A DNA stretch of 64,000 bases from Clusia tigrina (taxonomy: Eukaryota; Arthropoda; Insecta; Diptera; Clusiidae): assembly GCA_920105625.2 (NCBI GenBank), contig OV050030.1, forward strand, positions 84,838,570 to 84,902,569. Reading direction: 5' to 3'. Within the stretch, counting starts at the first letter, position 1; each line of letters opens with the position of its first letter. Of this stretch, positions 27,783 to 42,325 are shown piece by piece. A program made the translations under genes and the position numbers. The notes beneath the pieces were generated by a model. That model did no database searches, was not told the origin of the DNA, and saw only the letters and a program-made list of their open reading frames with translations.

Positions 27783-30493
27783 TTTAAATAATGAAGATAT
27801 CCATCTTCGTTGGCAAAACCGTGAACTTGGCAATGGGTCGCAAAAGCTCTCCTTCGGATGTCCTTAAGTTGACGATCCGATCACGACCATCAGCACCGGG
27901 CTGACTGTCAAGAACACGGTCGAACTTCCATTTGGTGTGTCACATCGTCCCTTTGTAAATTTTGCATTGGACATAACCACTTCGTGTGTCGCTGAAGGTT
28001 CGCGAGATACTCGTATCGCCAACGCTTCCAGAAATGTTGCCTTATCGCTGTGATTAATTGCCACCGTTGCTGAAGCGTTCTTTTAAAAACTTCCAAGTCA
28101 GGATCCGGTAGACCTTTTAATGGTTCGCCAACCATAAAATGGCCTGGTGGCTTCAAAATCGTTGATGTCAGAGGGTATCCAGCAAATAGGTCGAGTGTTT
28201 ACGCAGGCTTCAACCTCTGTTAGAATTGTTGCGAATTCTTCGTACGAAAGAAGAGTAGAGTCTAAAGCACGCTTGAAGTGGTATTTGATTCGCTTTATAT
28301 CAGCCTCCCAATAACCACCCATGTGCGGGGCTTTCGGTGGGTTAAAGTGGCAAGTAGTTTGAGCGTCAGCGAAGTAAGACGTCAGCTTGACGTTACCGAT
28401 GTAGCGTTCAAATGCAGCACGCAACTCCCTTTCAGCTTCGACAAAATTGGTGCCATTGTCGGAATAAATGTGTTGGCAATATCCTCTTCGATTGGTGAAA
28501 CGCTTGAAAGCGGCGATAAAACTAACTGAGGAGAGATCTCCTGCCAATTCCAATTTCATTGCGCCTGTACTTATGCATATGAAGGAACATACGAACGCCT
28601 TCGTTGACTTCGCGCCTCTTCCATGTGTAAATTTTATCCTGTACGGACCAGCAAAGCAAATGCACTTTGAAGGAAACATCGTGTACTGGTAACACGACTC
28701 AACGGTAGATCGGGCATCTGTTGTTGCAGCGGTTTGCGATTCAGTCGTTTACATCGTACGCAATGGCGATAAATCCCTCGAACTAGGCTTCGGATACTAG
28801 GGACCCAGAATCGGCGTTGAATTGCTGCTTGCATCATTTGCGGCCCGGCGTGCAACATAGCAACGTGGATTTCACGCCCACCTACTCGAAGAATGCCTTC
28901 TGCATATAGAAATGGCTGAAGGCGAACTTGACTGCTGCGCATGGGTATTGGCTTCTTCAATCTGCAACTAGAAATTTCTTGCACGAAAACTTTAGATTGG
29001 GAGTACCTTACCAATACGAACTCAGCTTTGCAAATTTCCGGGCCGGTCAACGGCATCAATAGCTTTAAGTATAGTTTGAGTTTATTGTAAGAGTGAAATC
29101 GGGTTAGCAAATCCCACTCTTCTGCGGTTTGTCTTAAATGCGACATAGCCTTGCTGGATTTTTGCTCCAGCTCCGTAGTGTGTTGCGCGGAAGGCTGAAA
29201 CCAGAACCGATTACCTTCTCGAAGCCAGCTTGGACCATCCCACCACAAGGGGTAAGTGAGTAGTTGCGAATGCGGGAGACCCCTTGAGGCACAGACTGCT
29301 GGGTTGTGCTCTGAGGCGACATGTCTCCAATGTTCTGATGTGATGGTGGAACCTCTTGTACATCCGCGACGCGATTTGCGACAAACACCGACCGACGACT
29401 GAGGATGGCTTGCAGCCAAGCCAATGTTACCATGGAAATGGTCCAAGCATACAGCCTTTCGAGTTTGCGGCCGAAACTTGCTTGTATTTGGCGAACTAGT
29501 TTTGCGCCTAGATGAGCTGCACAGAGTTCCAATCGGGGCAAGGAAGTAGTCTTCAGAGGCGCTACCCTAGTTTTCGCAGCGATCAGCACAACTTTCGCCT
29601 CGTCGTCCGGCGCTTGCGTGCGGCAATAAATAGCGGCGGCATAAGCAACTTCCGAAGCGTCAGTGAAAACATGGAACTCAGCATCTGCAATTGAACTAAT
29701 ACCTAGCCAGCGACTTAGCTTGAGCAATGAAAACGCTGCCAGCTCACGTCTATCTTTCAACCAGTCTGCAGCTACGTTAGTTGGCACCAACTCGTCCCAG
29801 TTTACATTCAAGCGGCAAATCTTCTGCACCAATATTTTTGAGCGGATGGTACATGGGGCAATGAGTCCAAGCGGGTCGAAAATCTTGCTCGAATCGGAGA
29901 GGAAAATGCGCTTCGTCAGCTTGATCGGCAGCACTTCCAAATTAAATGCAATCGAAAGCGAGTCGTCGTCTGTATGCCAAATGCACCCCAAAGTTCGAAT
30001 ATCGTTTCCATCAGCCAAAAGGTGACACACCTGTTTGGATGCATGCGATATCTGTTCTCTGAATGGTTGGCAGTTTGTCGCCCACTTTCGGAGCTCGAAA
30101 CCACTCTGAGAAAGTGTCTAGTTGAACTGCTGCTAGTTCTTGAAGGGAGTCCGAGCCGGTCAGCAAATCGTCCATATAAAAGTCGGACACAATGACCTTA
30201 GCGACGTTTTGGCATGCATCGTCTGCTGGCTGTGCTGCGCGATGTAGTGATTTCACGGCGAGGTGTGAAGCAGAGGCCACCCCATAAGTGACCCTCAAAA
30301 GGCGATAGTCACGCAATGACTCTGATGAAGTGCCACGCCATGCGATGCGCTGATAGTCAACATCCTGTTTAGCGACGTAGACCTGCCGATACATCTTCTC
30401 GATGTCACCAATAAGACCGTAGCGATGATTACGAAAGCGAACCAAAATTGAGAGGAGGTCTTGTTGCAGGTGAGGGCCTACCATTAAAGTCAT
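27783..30493 (-). pseudogene. BEL/Pao pol (partial RT, RNase H, integrase)
   Basis: RT begins mid-domain at 30493 (MVGPHLQQDLLSILVRFR) and contains the catalytic YMDD (DFYMDDLLTGSDS). After a frame change, 30030-29134 carries SSKIFDPLGLIAPC and the RNase H motifs HVFTDASEVAYAAAIY and LPRLELCAA. Then come the integrase HHCC segment (VLHAGP-type, RRFWVPSIR, YRHCVRCKR; 28634-28900) and the catalytic core with YSDNGTNF and GGYWEADIK (28098-28600). Last is the C-terminal PGHFMVGEPL block (27900-28156) running to about 27783. The protease and the first half of the RT are absent. Several frame breaks occur. Confidence 0.9.
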
Positions 30494-30523
30494 TCATTGA
30501 AATGAATGCCCGGATGATGTCTT

Positions 30524-31357
30524 CATAGAGCGTGGTCATGCGAATAAACCGCAGCAGTAGCCAGCAAAATAAAACGTTCAGCATCAGCATAGTGCGACGT
30601 AACATTGATTGTTTGGCGGTCTTGTTGTTAGCAGGTGCAGCCTGTTGGTCGTTGAGGCTTGCGTGGAGTAGCGTGTGATGACGACGTTGGCATATGCGAC
30701 ACGATGATGAACTGCGACATTTCGCGATGACATCCCCCTTACTAAGGTAGTTCAGGCAGGAACCTTGAGCCTTGATGGTTGTTAGCTTGGCCTTTGCGTC
30801 GAGCTGACTGAATTTCGAAAATGTGTAGATTCTGTACTCACCTTTGCAGTACGTATAAGCTGCCGTTTTTGCGCTATCTGAAGATGCATATCTCTGGGAT
30901 TCGGGCTGGGTACACGTTGTATGAGGAACGTTCTTTGTGGTTGCGCCTGCGTTGTGGGAAACTGCTGGCACCATCTAAAAAAACAGTGCCATTCGGTGGG
31001 GTCGCCACTAAATAATGGTAACTGCAGCTTTGGAAGCGGCACAGGTGCAGGCTTAATTTCAGTGGCTTGAGGAGTAGGTACCTTGAGCAGCACAGTAAGG
31101 CGTTTGAAATTTGCCTTAGCGATGGTGTACCACTCTTCACATTGAATGCGTGATTGCTCCTCCACCTCGACGCTACCTTTGCCGCACCAGATCTCTACCT
31201 GCTGTTGGGCTTCACAAACGCGTACCCATTGTTCCTCCAACAACTGTAAATACTTATATGCAGCCTCTACGTCGACCAAAAGCTCAACGGATTTGCTTGA
31301 TTGCAAATAGCGTTTTATGGCTTTTAATGCGGAATCGCGAACTTTAAGCGACGACAT
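30524..31357 (-). pseudogene. BEL/Pao gag, deleted
   Basis: The start ATG at 31357 opens MSSLKVRDSALKAIKRYL. The N-terminal part is helical (residues 1-90) and reaches the family motif LPKLQLPLFSGDPTEW near residue 115. About there a deletion joins it in another frame to Gln-rich text and then a zinc-knuckle region. That region is CLNYLSKGDVIAKCR...CRICQRRHHTLLH (about 30660-30760), where the first knuckle has Tyr in place of the second Cys. It then runs into RT sequence through a further deletion at about 30500. Confidence 0.85.
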
Positions 31358-31430
31358 ATTGCGGGTGCGGTAAAATTTTGTTATATTAAATAACGCGGTG
31401 TGGACTGTTGCAAAGAAATATATAGCGGTA

Positions 31431-31447
31431 TCCGGCTCGAAGGACCA
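31431..31447 (-). promoter_or_regulatory. Primer-binding site, tRNA-Tyr type
   Basis: On the minus strand the LTR is followed after three bases by TGGTCCTTCGAGCCGGA. From memory of metazoan tRNAs this is complementary to the 3' end of tRNA-Tyr (ending ...TCGAAGGACCA). Seventeen positions fit. Confidence 0.8.
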
Positions 31448-31450
31448 AAG

Positions 31451-31655
31451 TGCTGCGTTTTGAGACGTTTGCGGGTGTGTTTGGTAGCGTGAATTGACTC
31501 GATTAAATTCGATTGAATAAAACACGCCCGATTGGCTTGTATACGTTTATTTAAGAGGAAGAAAGCAAGACAGGAAATCGAGTTCGACAGCTGAAAAAAC
31601 AGTGCTGTCAGCTCAAACATTTAGTTGCAAGAATGCTACCAATTAGTCGCGAACA
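31451..31655 (-). repeat. BEL/Pao 5' LTR
   Basis: 205 bp. It carries the element's promoter end for minus-strand transcription. The interior side is followed at once by the primer-binding site. Confidence 0.95.
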
Positions 31656-31660
31656 TAAGC

Positions 31661-31953
31661 TATATATTATTAAAAATTATTAAAAATCCTTTTATTTCAT
31701 AAATTATTGCATTTGCACATGCATTTTTCATATAAAAAAATATTTTAAAAAACCTTCTGACGCCACAGCCCATTGTCGTTGCTGAGTTTAGCGAACCTAC
31801 GCATGGCGTAATCTTCTATTCTATCATTCTTGGCTTTAAGTTTTTATTACGATCGGAAAAAGCTAACACACACATTTTTATCGTGCTTGTTTGTTCGGAG
31901 ATTTCATAGTCGAATATTTTAGTTTTATCGCGTCTAAAAAATTAATTTAAGCG
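31661..31953. other. Spacer between two BEL/Pao elements
   Basis: AT-rich. I see no gene. It may be the 3' part of the second BEL/Pao element, but no LTR is recognisable. Confidence 0.4.
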
Positions 31954-32938
31954 CTAAAATGTATGGAGATTGTGCATTTGCATTCTTTGTAAAAAAGGAT
32001 TCACCCAGAATTTCGGTTTCCTTCTTTTTTCCCCGTTCATCGTATAAATCAAAAACTTTTCCAAGCGCGGGGACAGCGAACTAGATTGCTTGACGACATT
32101 TTCAAAATGGCATATAATCGCAATGCTCACCATTAAAATGTTGCATAACGTCAACTGTATACCACCGTGTAGCGTGATGGCATGCACTTGGTCGATTGTT
32201 AACCGTGTAAAATGATGATTGCTGGGTAAAATTATTGGATGTCGTTGGCGAAAATGCAGTGCTGAATATTTCAAACGACCTCGTACACGTATGATTTTCT
32301 GATCGTCCAAAAAGGGGGTTAAACTAGTGAGTTTGCAGCTGCTTGGTAAACTCTCCATAGTTTTCATCAGATGGAGTTCTGCTGAAAACTCCTCCAGCTG
32401 CACCAATCGGACAAGAACTATTAGGCTCTCTTTTAGCTCGTTGGCAGTAAGCGGTCCGTGCTTACGGTGCTTGAATCGGAGATTGTGAGAAAAACGGAAA
32501 AGCCACGCGGTGATACGTAAGAGCCTTGAAAAGGATGAATAGCGAAATAAAAGTGACGTCGTCGTCATGGTACAGTGGACGAGAACCTGGATTGGCTTCT
32601 CCTCTGATGTTGTGTTGTCGATTTCCACTTTGTCAATAGCACAGCTTGGCCAGGTTGTAGCAACCATGCAGGGCCATTCCACCACAACTCGAAGGTTCGA
32701 AGTTGTGTTGGTGCTAATCCTCGCGTAGCACAATCACCGGGATTTTCAGTAGTACTCACATGACTCCATTGGTGTGGAGCACTGGACGACAGAATTTTAC
32801 TAATGCGATTTGCAATATATAGTTTCCATCGGTTGAGATCTCCATGAATCCAATACAGCACTATCATGGCGTCAGTCCAACAATAAAATGGAGCGTTTTC
32901 ATTCATTTTCAAACGATTGAAGTTTCTTCGCACTCAGA
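31954..32938 (-). pseudogene. Second BEL/Pao element: RNase H end to integrase start
   Basis: The minus-strand text from 32933 reads FYCWTDAMIVLYWIHGDLNR and ENPGDCATRGL...FELWWNGPAWL, typical of the BEL RNase H to integrase junction. It is followed by the RVRGRLKYSALHFRQRHPIIL and HAITLHGG zinc-domain motifs, ending in the degraded HHCC region at about 32060. The catalytic core is missing. It continues the pol at 36010-38380, from which a LINE separates it. Confidence 0.85.
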
Positions 32939-32969
32939 GGATGAGTTGCTGGCCTCCAGTTAGGAGACC

Positions 32970-33735
32970 ATGGATGCCGACGATGACAAGAGCACGTCGG
33001 CAAACAGTAAACCCACTGCTAGCACAAGCAGTTGAACAACAACACTAACAAAAACAAATATGTTGGTAGCGGTGAAGAAGGACTCTAAGCCAAAGTCCGA
33101 GGCAGCGGCCTGGAAAAACCGGTACCAGCAAGCCCTCTTCATCCTATACAAAATTGCTAAGAATGAGGCGAAAGGGTCGGTACATGAGTTTGACCAGGCG
33201 GACAAGGCCAAGTACCAAACTGTTGTCGATGAGTACGAGCAGTACCAAATCTCCCTCCCAGAAAAGGTGACGAAGCGAAACAGGTCACAGGATGTGATGA
33301 AGTGGGAGATTGAATCCAAGTTGGCAGAGATGGTGATGGAACACCTCTTGTCCAATGCGGATGCTTCTCCCTCTTGTTTCGACTCCTTCAATGTGGTACG
33401 GGGATGCAGGGTGTTCAGGTGCGACGATCGGCCGTCGAAGGAACTCCTCGGCAAGGGCATAGCTAAGATTAGCGAAGCATGGGAAGGCTTAAGGCTTAAG
33501 CTGATAACAGCCGGGGATATCCCAAGATGACCGAGAGCCCGTATTTGGCTACCCATATTGAAGCTCGAGGATGGGAAGGTGCTCTAGCTATTACAGCAGC
33601 AAAACCCCAATATGCCAATGAACTACTGGGCGATCATCAAGAACGAAGGTGCCCAGAAAACAAGAATGTCCCTGCTTCTGGCAATTATCGAGGAGTCCGT
33701 TGGTGTCCTGGACGCAGCCGACTGAAAAATGCGTT
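32970..33735 (+). pseudogene. LINE ORF1 remnant
   Basis: It opens with an acidic MDADDDKSTSANSK at 32970, meets a stop near 33028, and continues as a 156-residue stretch (33060-33530). That stretch has an Ala/Lys-rich helical part (AAAWKNRYQQALFILYKIAK) and a lower-complexity end. A short frame-shifted tail runs to 33735. I recognise no zinc knuckle. The assignment to ORF1 is by position before the endonuclease. Confidence 0.55.
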
Positions 33736-33873
33736 TTGGCGTTAGGTACGCCAAATTAAAAATCTTCCGCCCGACCGAGTGCGACGCGGATGAGTTGGAG
33801 GAGGCCAACAAGATTCCAGAGGACACGGACCTTCAGGAAGAAGTCTCCAAAGCACCTGCACAACAGGGTACCG

Positions 33874-34638
33874 ATGCTGAAGGTGGTGCAGATTAATCTG
33901 CAGCATTATAAGAATGCATCAGATAATTTTGCCGTTTTTCTGGGTGAAGAAGACGCGGACATCGGCATTGTGCAGGAGCCATGGGTCAGAGGAAATGACG
34001 TTATGGGGCTCAAGCTGACCAAATACAATATGCACTATATCAGGAACGGTAATAAGATTCCATCATGTATCCAAGTTAAGAAAACAATTAATGCTTTTAT
34101 CTGCCCACAGTACAGCATAGGCGATTCAACAGTCGTAAAAAACGAGGTGCCAAGTGAGCCAGACCTACTAGCGGCATCAGCTTATATGGCGCACAACAGT
34201 GACGCACCACCGGAAGAGGTAGCGACCCTGATCGCCAATGCTGCTGCCAAAAATGTCCCATTCCTTCTGGAATGCGACGCCAACGCGAGGCACACGCTAT
34301 GGGGTAGCACCGAGGATAATGAAAGGGGTGAGACACTTTTTAACTTTATAAATAATTCGAACCTTACCGTATGTAACAGAGGGAATACTCCCACATTTAC
34401 CATCCCCAGCTCTAATAAATGTGCTGGATGGGAAGAAGTCCTAGATTTAACTCTAATTTCAGAAGACGCATCAGTCCAGGTAGGAGAATGGAGGGTACCC
34501 AACAAAAAGTCCTTCTCGGACCATAGTTGGATAGTTTTCAAGGTAAATTTGAAAACCGTAGATGCTATATCTTACAGAAACCCCAGAAGAATAAAGTGGG
34601 ATACTTTTACAAGGGTATATAATAAGTGCATACAATAA
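33874..34638 (+). pseudogene. LINE ORF2 endonuclease domain
   Basis: From MLKVVQINLQHYKNAS (about 33874) through DIGIVQEPWVRGNDVMGLK, FLLECDANARHTLWGS and ...SDHSWIVFKV this is a complete AP-type endonuclease fold in order. The catalytic Asn, Glu, Asp/Asn and His boxes are visible (INLQ, QEPW, CDANARH, SDHSWI). It resembles LOA/R1-group elements. It is cut at 34640 by an AT-rich insert. Confidence 0.85.
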
Positions 34639-34639
34639 A

Positions 34640-34640
34640 A

Positions 34641-34686
<46 letters not shown>

Positions 34687-35082
34687 CATATTTGTAAAAT
34701 TCAATAAAGAATTTAAGCACTATATAATATTAAATCTATCAACACTTTATCAAATTATTCAATATTTATTCTATGTTAATTTATATTAAAATAAATCAAT
34801 TTGAATAAACTTAAATTAAATAATCTTACGATAAATATGGATCATATGCTAATAGATTACAATGTACTTATATGGAAAAAATGCACACCATTACTATAAT
34901 ATTTTTAACATATCACAGTTATAATGATGAATTTTCCATAATGTATATTCAGGTTCATCGGGCTTAACCTCTAAGCAGTTTCACGTACTATTTAACTCTC
35001 TATTCAGAGTTCTTTTCAACCCTCACTGTACTTGTTTACTATCGGTCTCATGGTTTTATTTAGTTTTAGATGGAGTTTACCA

Positions 35083-35115
<33 letters not shown>

Positions 35116-35137
35116 AAAACTTAAAATTTCTAACACA
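34640..35137. other. AT-rich insert in the LINE, with short (TA)n
   Basis: It interrupts ORF2 between the endonuclease (ending NKCIQ) and the following linker (starting KFESTEAIDKKL). It contains (TA)n at 34644-34682 and no coding potential. I see no clear terminal repeats. Confidence 0.55.
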
Positions 35138-35973
35138 ATGAAATTTGAATCTACTGAGGCGATAGACAAAAAACTGGGGAATCTGGAAGAAGCTCTTAAT
35201 ATAGCTTACAAGTGCGCTTGTCCCATCACTATTAGTAGAAAAACTCTTCCACCATGGTGGTCCAAAAAGTTATCGGATCTCAGGAAGAGAACCAGGAAAC
35301 TGTTCAACCAATGTTATAGGGACGAAGTTTGGGCACGATATAAAGGGAGTCTCAAAGTTTACAAAAAATCTATCAGGGAAGCCAAGAAAAATGGCTGGAG
35401 AGAATTTTATGAATCAATTTAGGCAACCTCTACTTCAGCAAGACTCAGCAAGATACTGTCCAAGGAACCCACCAGCCCCTCTTTCCTTAGAAAGACGGAT
35501 GGTGCATGGACGGAAACACCTTCTGAAACACTTGATTTCATACTTCAAACACACTTCCCAGACTGTAAAGATACCGCGCATGTATATCAGTTACCCGTTA
35601 TTGACAATCAGATGCCACCGGTTTGTGACCTGATATTCACGGGCGAAAAAACCAAACACTCTATAAATTGTTTCTCGCCTTTCAAATCGCCGGGCTTGGA
35701 TGGGATTTTCCCAATCATGCTACAAAAGTTACAGGCTGTGGTGATCCCATGGCTGAAGGGGATATATAAGGCATGTATACGCTTTAACTACTTCCCCCTC
35801 AGTTGGAGGAAAGTAAAGGTAGTTTTCATCCCAAAAGCGGGGAAGATTGGGCATGAGTCGGCAAAAGATTTGAAACCCATTAGTCTTACGTTGTTTCTTC
35901 TTAAAACAATGGAGAGGGCTCTGGAAATCCACCTTAGGCATACAGTGGATCAGTTTCCCCTCTCGAAGTCGCA
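35138..35973 (+). pseudogene. LINE ORF2 linker and start of reverse transcriptase
   Basis: It continues the nested LINE with LPPWWSKKLSDLRKRTRKLF, a stop at 35420, a frame change, and then RT blocks FKSPGLDGIFPIMLQ, WRKVKVVFIPKAGK and LKPISLTLFLLKTMERAL (35612-35930). It ends before the catalytic box at about 35973, where BEL/Pao sequence resumes on the other strand. Confidence 0.85.
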
Positions 35974-36091
35974 TCCATGTGAGGACCGACTTGGATCAGC
36001 CACTGAAACCAACCAACCAACCAACCATGCCGATGAAGGGCCATCGCAAAAGGCGTGTACTTCCATTAAACGGATGTGGTGCGGAGAATAG

Positions 36092-37371
36092 TCAAGCCAT
36101 CGTGGAATCCAGATGGTTTTCACTTGTGGCAAGCGAGTTCGGTAACTCTTCATCCCAATCTAAAGGAGTTTGTTGGTCGTCGTGTCGTTTGACCTTTATG
36201 GTCCAAATTTCCTTCAATATAATTTTCGCTGCTACTATAACAGGAGCCAAAAATCCGAGTGCATCGAATAACCGCGCGATTGTGGGTAAGACGGACACCT
36301 TGGTTGCCACAGCTGGTAGAGCAAAATTAATGGAAAATGTAAAAGAGTCACCGCTGGGTTGCCACTGTAAGCCGAGCGTGTTGACAGTGGCATTCTCGTT
36401 GAGCGCGAGAGTTGGTCCGCATGAATGGATTCAAGCAGCTCTGGATCATTACTAGAGCATTTTCGGAGTTCCATCTCAGCTGACCAATAATCGGAAACTA
36501 ATTGGTCGCGTATTAAAATTGTGCTAGTGATTGAATCACTGCCACTGAGGACATCATCTACATAAATCTTATGCAGCAAAACCCTTTCAGCTAGCGGGAA
36601 ACGATCTTTCTCATCGTGTGCGAGTTGGTGAAGTACACGTATGCCGTTGTAGCTCGCGGATGCTGTTCCAAACGTCACCGTTGTAAGGCAGTCCACTTGG
36701 ATCTGCCCTTCGTCATTGCGCCACTGTATTCTTTGATATTGTGCATCATCTCTGTGCATGTCGATGCAGCGGTACATTTTTTGAATGTCAGCGAGGAAAA
36801 CGAATTTATGCATCCTCCAATTTAGAAAGAGAGCGGGGAGGTCATTTTGTAATGGTTGACCTGTGCACAGCATGTCATTCAGCGATCGACCGTTTGAGGT
36901 TTTGGCGGAAGCGTCATAGACTATCCGCACTTTGGTGGTAAGACTGTCTTCTTTTACGACATCGTGATGGGGTAAGACACAGGAGCTTACGGTGGGCTTA
37001 TTGGAAGCCGTGATGGTGCAGTGTTGTTCCACAGAGGTTGTTGCAGGCGTAATTTGTTGAAGGCGGAAGTTGTCTTCTATGCCGTCTGTGTATCGGGCTA
37101 GTAATTCGCCACCTCGCAGCAAACGCCGTTCGAGCTGATGAAACCTATTTAGAGCGATTAGTTTGGATTTTCCTAACGTCTGGTTAGTATCGTAAAAATT
37201 TTTTAGGGGTAATCGTACTAAATATTTACGGTTATCTTGCCGCATGTGAGTGTTTTGGAAGAATTCCTCACACCATTGGTCTTGCACCGACATTGGTGTT
37301 TCGACAGGTACCTGCTCGCGTTCGTGGAATTCCTTCACAAGGGTTTCTAGCTCAATATTAGCATGGTCCAA
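36092..37371 (-). pseudogene. BEL/Pao reverse transcriptase
   Basis: It contains RYLVRLPLKNFYDTNQTLGK and RFHQLERRLLRGGELLARY, then KVRIVYDASAKTSNGRSLND, the QKMYRCIDMHRDDAQYQRI block and the catalytic YVDD (HKIYVDDVLSGSDS). A frame change near 36310 leads to RLFDALGFLAPVIVAAKI. The 5' codons directly overlap a 67-bp duplicated segment (see 37363-37429). Confidence 0.9.
36198..36264. repeat. 67-bp direct duplication, copy 1
   Basis: Identical or nearly identical to 37363-37429. This copy is in its expected place in the pol region after the RT (FLAPVIVAAKI block). Confidence 0.95.
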
Positions 37372-37429
37372 ATTTCCTTCAATATAATTTTCGCTGCTAC
37401 TATAACAGGAGCCAAAAATCCGAGTGCAT
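37363..37429. repeat. 67-bp direct duplication, copy 2
   Basis: A copy of 36198-36264 sits out of place between the protease and RT regions, about 1.17 kb away. It ends both neighbouring frames with the same MHSDFWLLL tail. Confidence 0.95.
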
Positions 37430-37804
37430 TTGATGGGAGCGAACCTTTATCGTGGGGGTTGCTGCGGCTTTTACTCGACCAGACAATATCCAGCCTAAGT
37501 GGGTGTTTTGTGCAATAGGTTGGTTTGTATTACCAATTCGAGTTTCTGGCAATAGTATTTGCGCTATCATATCAGCACCGATGATGAGATCGATCTTTTT
37601 CGGCTGATAATACCTTGGATCTGCTAGCGTGAGATCATGGAAGTGCGCCAAACTCTGTGGCATGATTGGATGGCTCGGCAGCTGAACGCTGAATTGTTTC
37701 AGCACATACGCCGTTTCAATGTGGGCCGCGAAATTTACATCCTGGCAGGAAAGAAGTGTGCAACTGACCGTTGAGCGTGATTGGCTGAGAGAGCTTGGAC
37801 CCAT
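37400..37804 (-). pseudogene. BEL/Pao protease region
   Basis: It carries LADPRYYQPKKIDLIIGADM and PIAQNTHLGWILSGRV, the conserved end of the BEL/Pao protease domain. The catalytic DxG lies in the adjoining frame (LINQGSEGTLISEAAVK near 37847-37900, with Asn-Gln-Gly in place of Asp-x-Gly). It is inactive. Confidence 0.8.
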
Positions 37805-37846
37805 ACCGCAGATATCTGCTGAAGTCGGAGATCGTTGAAATCCAAG

Positions 37847-38375
37847 TCATTTGACAGCAGCTTCGGAAATAAGGGTGCCTTCTGACCCTTGGTTGATTAG
37901 AGTATAAAAGCGTGAAGATTGGTTGGTAGCTTCATTGTATAACGATACTAAAGCTGTAGCTATTAGAATTTTCTGCGATCGAGTTGCAACTGCCACATTT
38001 GTGTTGAGTTGAGCTGAGTTTGCAGCCACGATAGCGTGTGCGTTAGTGACACACTTTGGTTCAAAGGCAGCTGCTGAGGTGGTTGCTGCATAGAAGTTGG
38101 CCGGTTGCCTATCGGCCGGAGCCGGAGTGTTCTCGACGTTTGATGCAACGCGTTGAGTTGATGGCGGTACAGCGGGCCTTGTTTGAAAAGTCGTTGTGTT
38201 GATAGGGAAGTGCAACAACGTATGATTGTGTTGACCGCATTGAAGGCAGTTTTTGCTGCTAGTGTACTTTGCGATGCGTGAGACTTGCTCAAACAATTGA
38301 GGCACAACCTTGCCTTTTCAACTATGGTCTTTCGCTGATAACAATCTTTTTCAAGGGAAGTTGGGCATCGGCGTA
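37847..38375 (-). pseudogene. BEL/Pao gag nucleocapsid and protease start
   Basis: The minus-strand text includes KARLCLNCLSKSHAS and CLQCGQHNHTLLHF, the two zinc-knuckle halves typical of BEL gag, split by a frame change. A Thr/Ala/Pro-rich linker and ATALVSLYNEATNQSSRFYT follow at the start of the protease. Upstream gag is lost at the mariner insertion. Confidence 0.85.
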
Positions 38376-38389
38376 TCTATATATATATA

Positions 38390-41791
<3,402 letters not shown>

Positions 41792-42168
41792 CCAAGGTGA
41801 ATTTACTTACATGGTGGCTGCAAGAACAAATTTTTTTGAACCAACTTTCCCTCAGTAGCAGTCAAAATTGAAATGATAGAAAAATGCGATCAAAACATAT
41901 ATGCAAGCAATTGCAAATAGAGTTTTGATTTGAGTGCATAAGAGATTTTTAATTGTTATTTTTGTAAAGTTAGAACGTTATGAAAAAATTATGAGAATAC
42001 TTATCTATTAAATATATTTTATATTAATTGTGTGCCACTTTAAGCAGCTCTTACGTATTCCTCCATTCCTCTCAATTTCGTTTATTTTGATCGCACATTG
42101 CTTTTGTTTGACAATTCCGGAGGTACGAAATTCACCTTACAGCCACCATATAAGTAAATCCACCTTGG
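41792..42168. mobile_element. MITE (family M1) just upstream of icln
   Basis: The 29-bp ends CCAAGGTGAATTTACTTACA... (41792-41820) and 42140-42168 are inverted copies with two mismatches. The centre of about 320 bp is non-coding. A diverged second copy flanks the insertion site of the G1 copy C element (45876-46050 and 56931-56990), so the family is repeated. I see no clear target duplication. It ends 157 bp before the icln start codon. Confidence 0.88.
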
Positions 42169-42325
42169 CTTTTCACTTTCATTGCTCTGCTATATAATTG
42201 ACCTCGTTTCATTTTACCAGGATCGCAATACAGCCCAATAGTTTTTTTTTTTTTGTTTGAATTAAGTTGTAATAAAAATGAATTAACAAATTTGCCACAC
42301 TTGTAGAAAATTTAATTATTGTAAA

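Larger units (their letters stand above)
27515..31655 (-). mobile_element. BEL/Pao retrotransposon with both LTRs and 5-bp target duplication
   Basis: Direct repeats of 205 bp (27515-27719 and 31451-31655) bound a minus-strand gag-pol. The 5-bp duplication TAAGC flanks the outside (27510-27514 and 31656-31660). In element orientation the LTR starts TGTTCGCG. The total length of 4.14 kb is well under the 6-8 kb usual for BEL/Pao, because parts of gag, the protease and the first RT blocks are deleted. The LTRs differ at roughly 20 sites by eye (about 10%), so the insertion is old. Confidence 0.95.
32945..35975 (+). mobile_element. LOA/R1-like LINE nested in the second BEL/Pao element
   Basis: Plus-strand ORF1, endonuclease and partial RT lie exactly between two minus-strand parts of one BEL/Pao element. 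The RT is cut at about 35973, so the LINE lacks its 3' two-thirds of RT and its tail. A later AT-rich insert (34640-35137) interrupts it. The exact 5' end is uncertain (about 32945-32970). Confidence 0.8.
36010..38380 (-). mobile_element. Second BEL/Pao element: gag end, protease, RT
   Basis: Minus-strand order from 38380 is the gag end with a zinc knuckle, protease, RT, and the start of RNase H (LMEVHAFCDG at about 36040). A mariner interrupts it on the right at 38390, and a LINE on the left at about 36000. No LTRs are visible. About 80 codons of RNase H are missing across the LINE. Confidence 0.85.
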
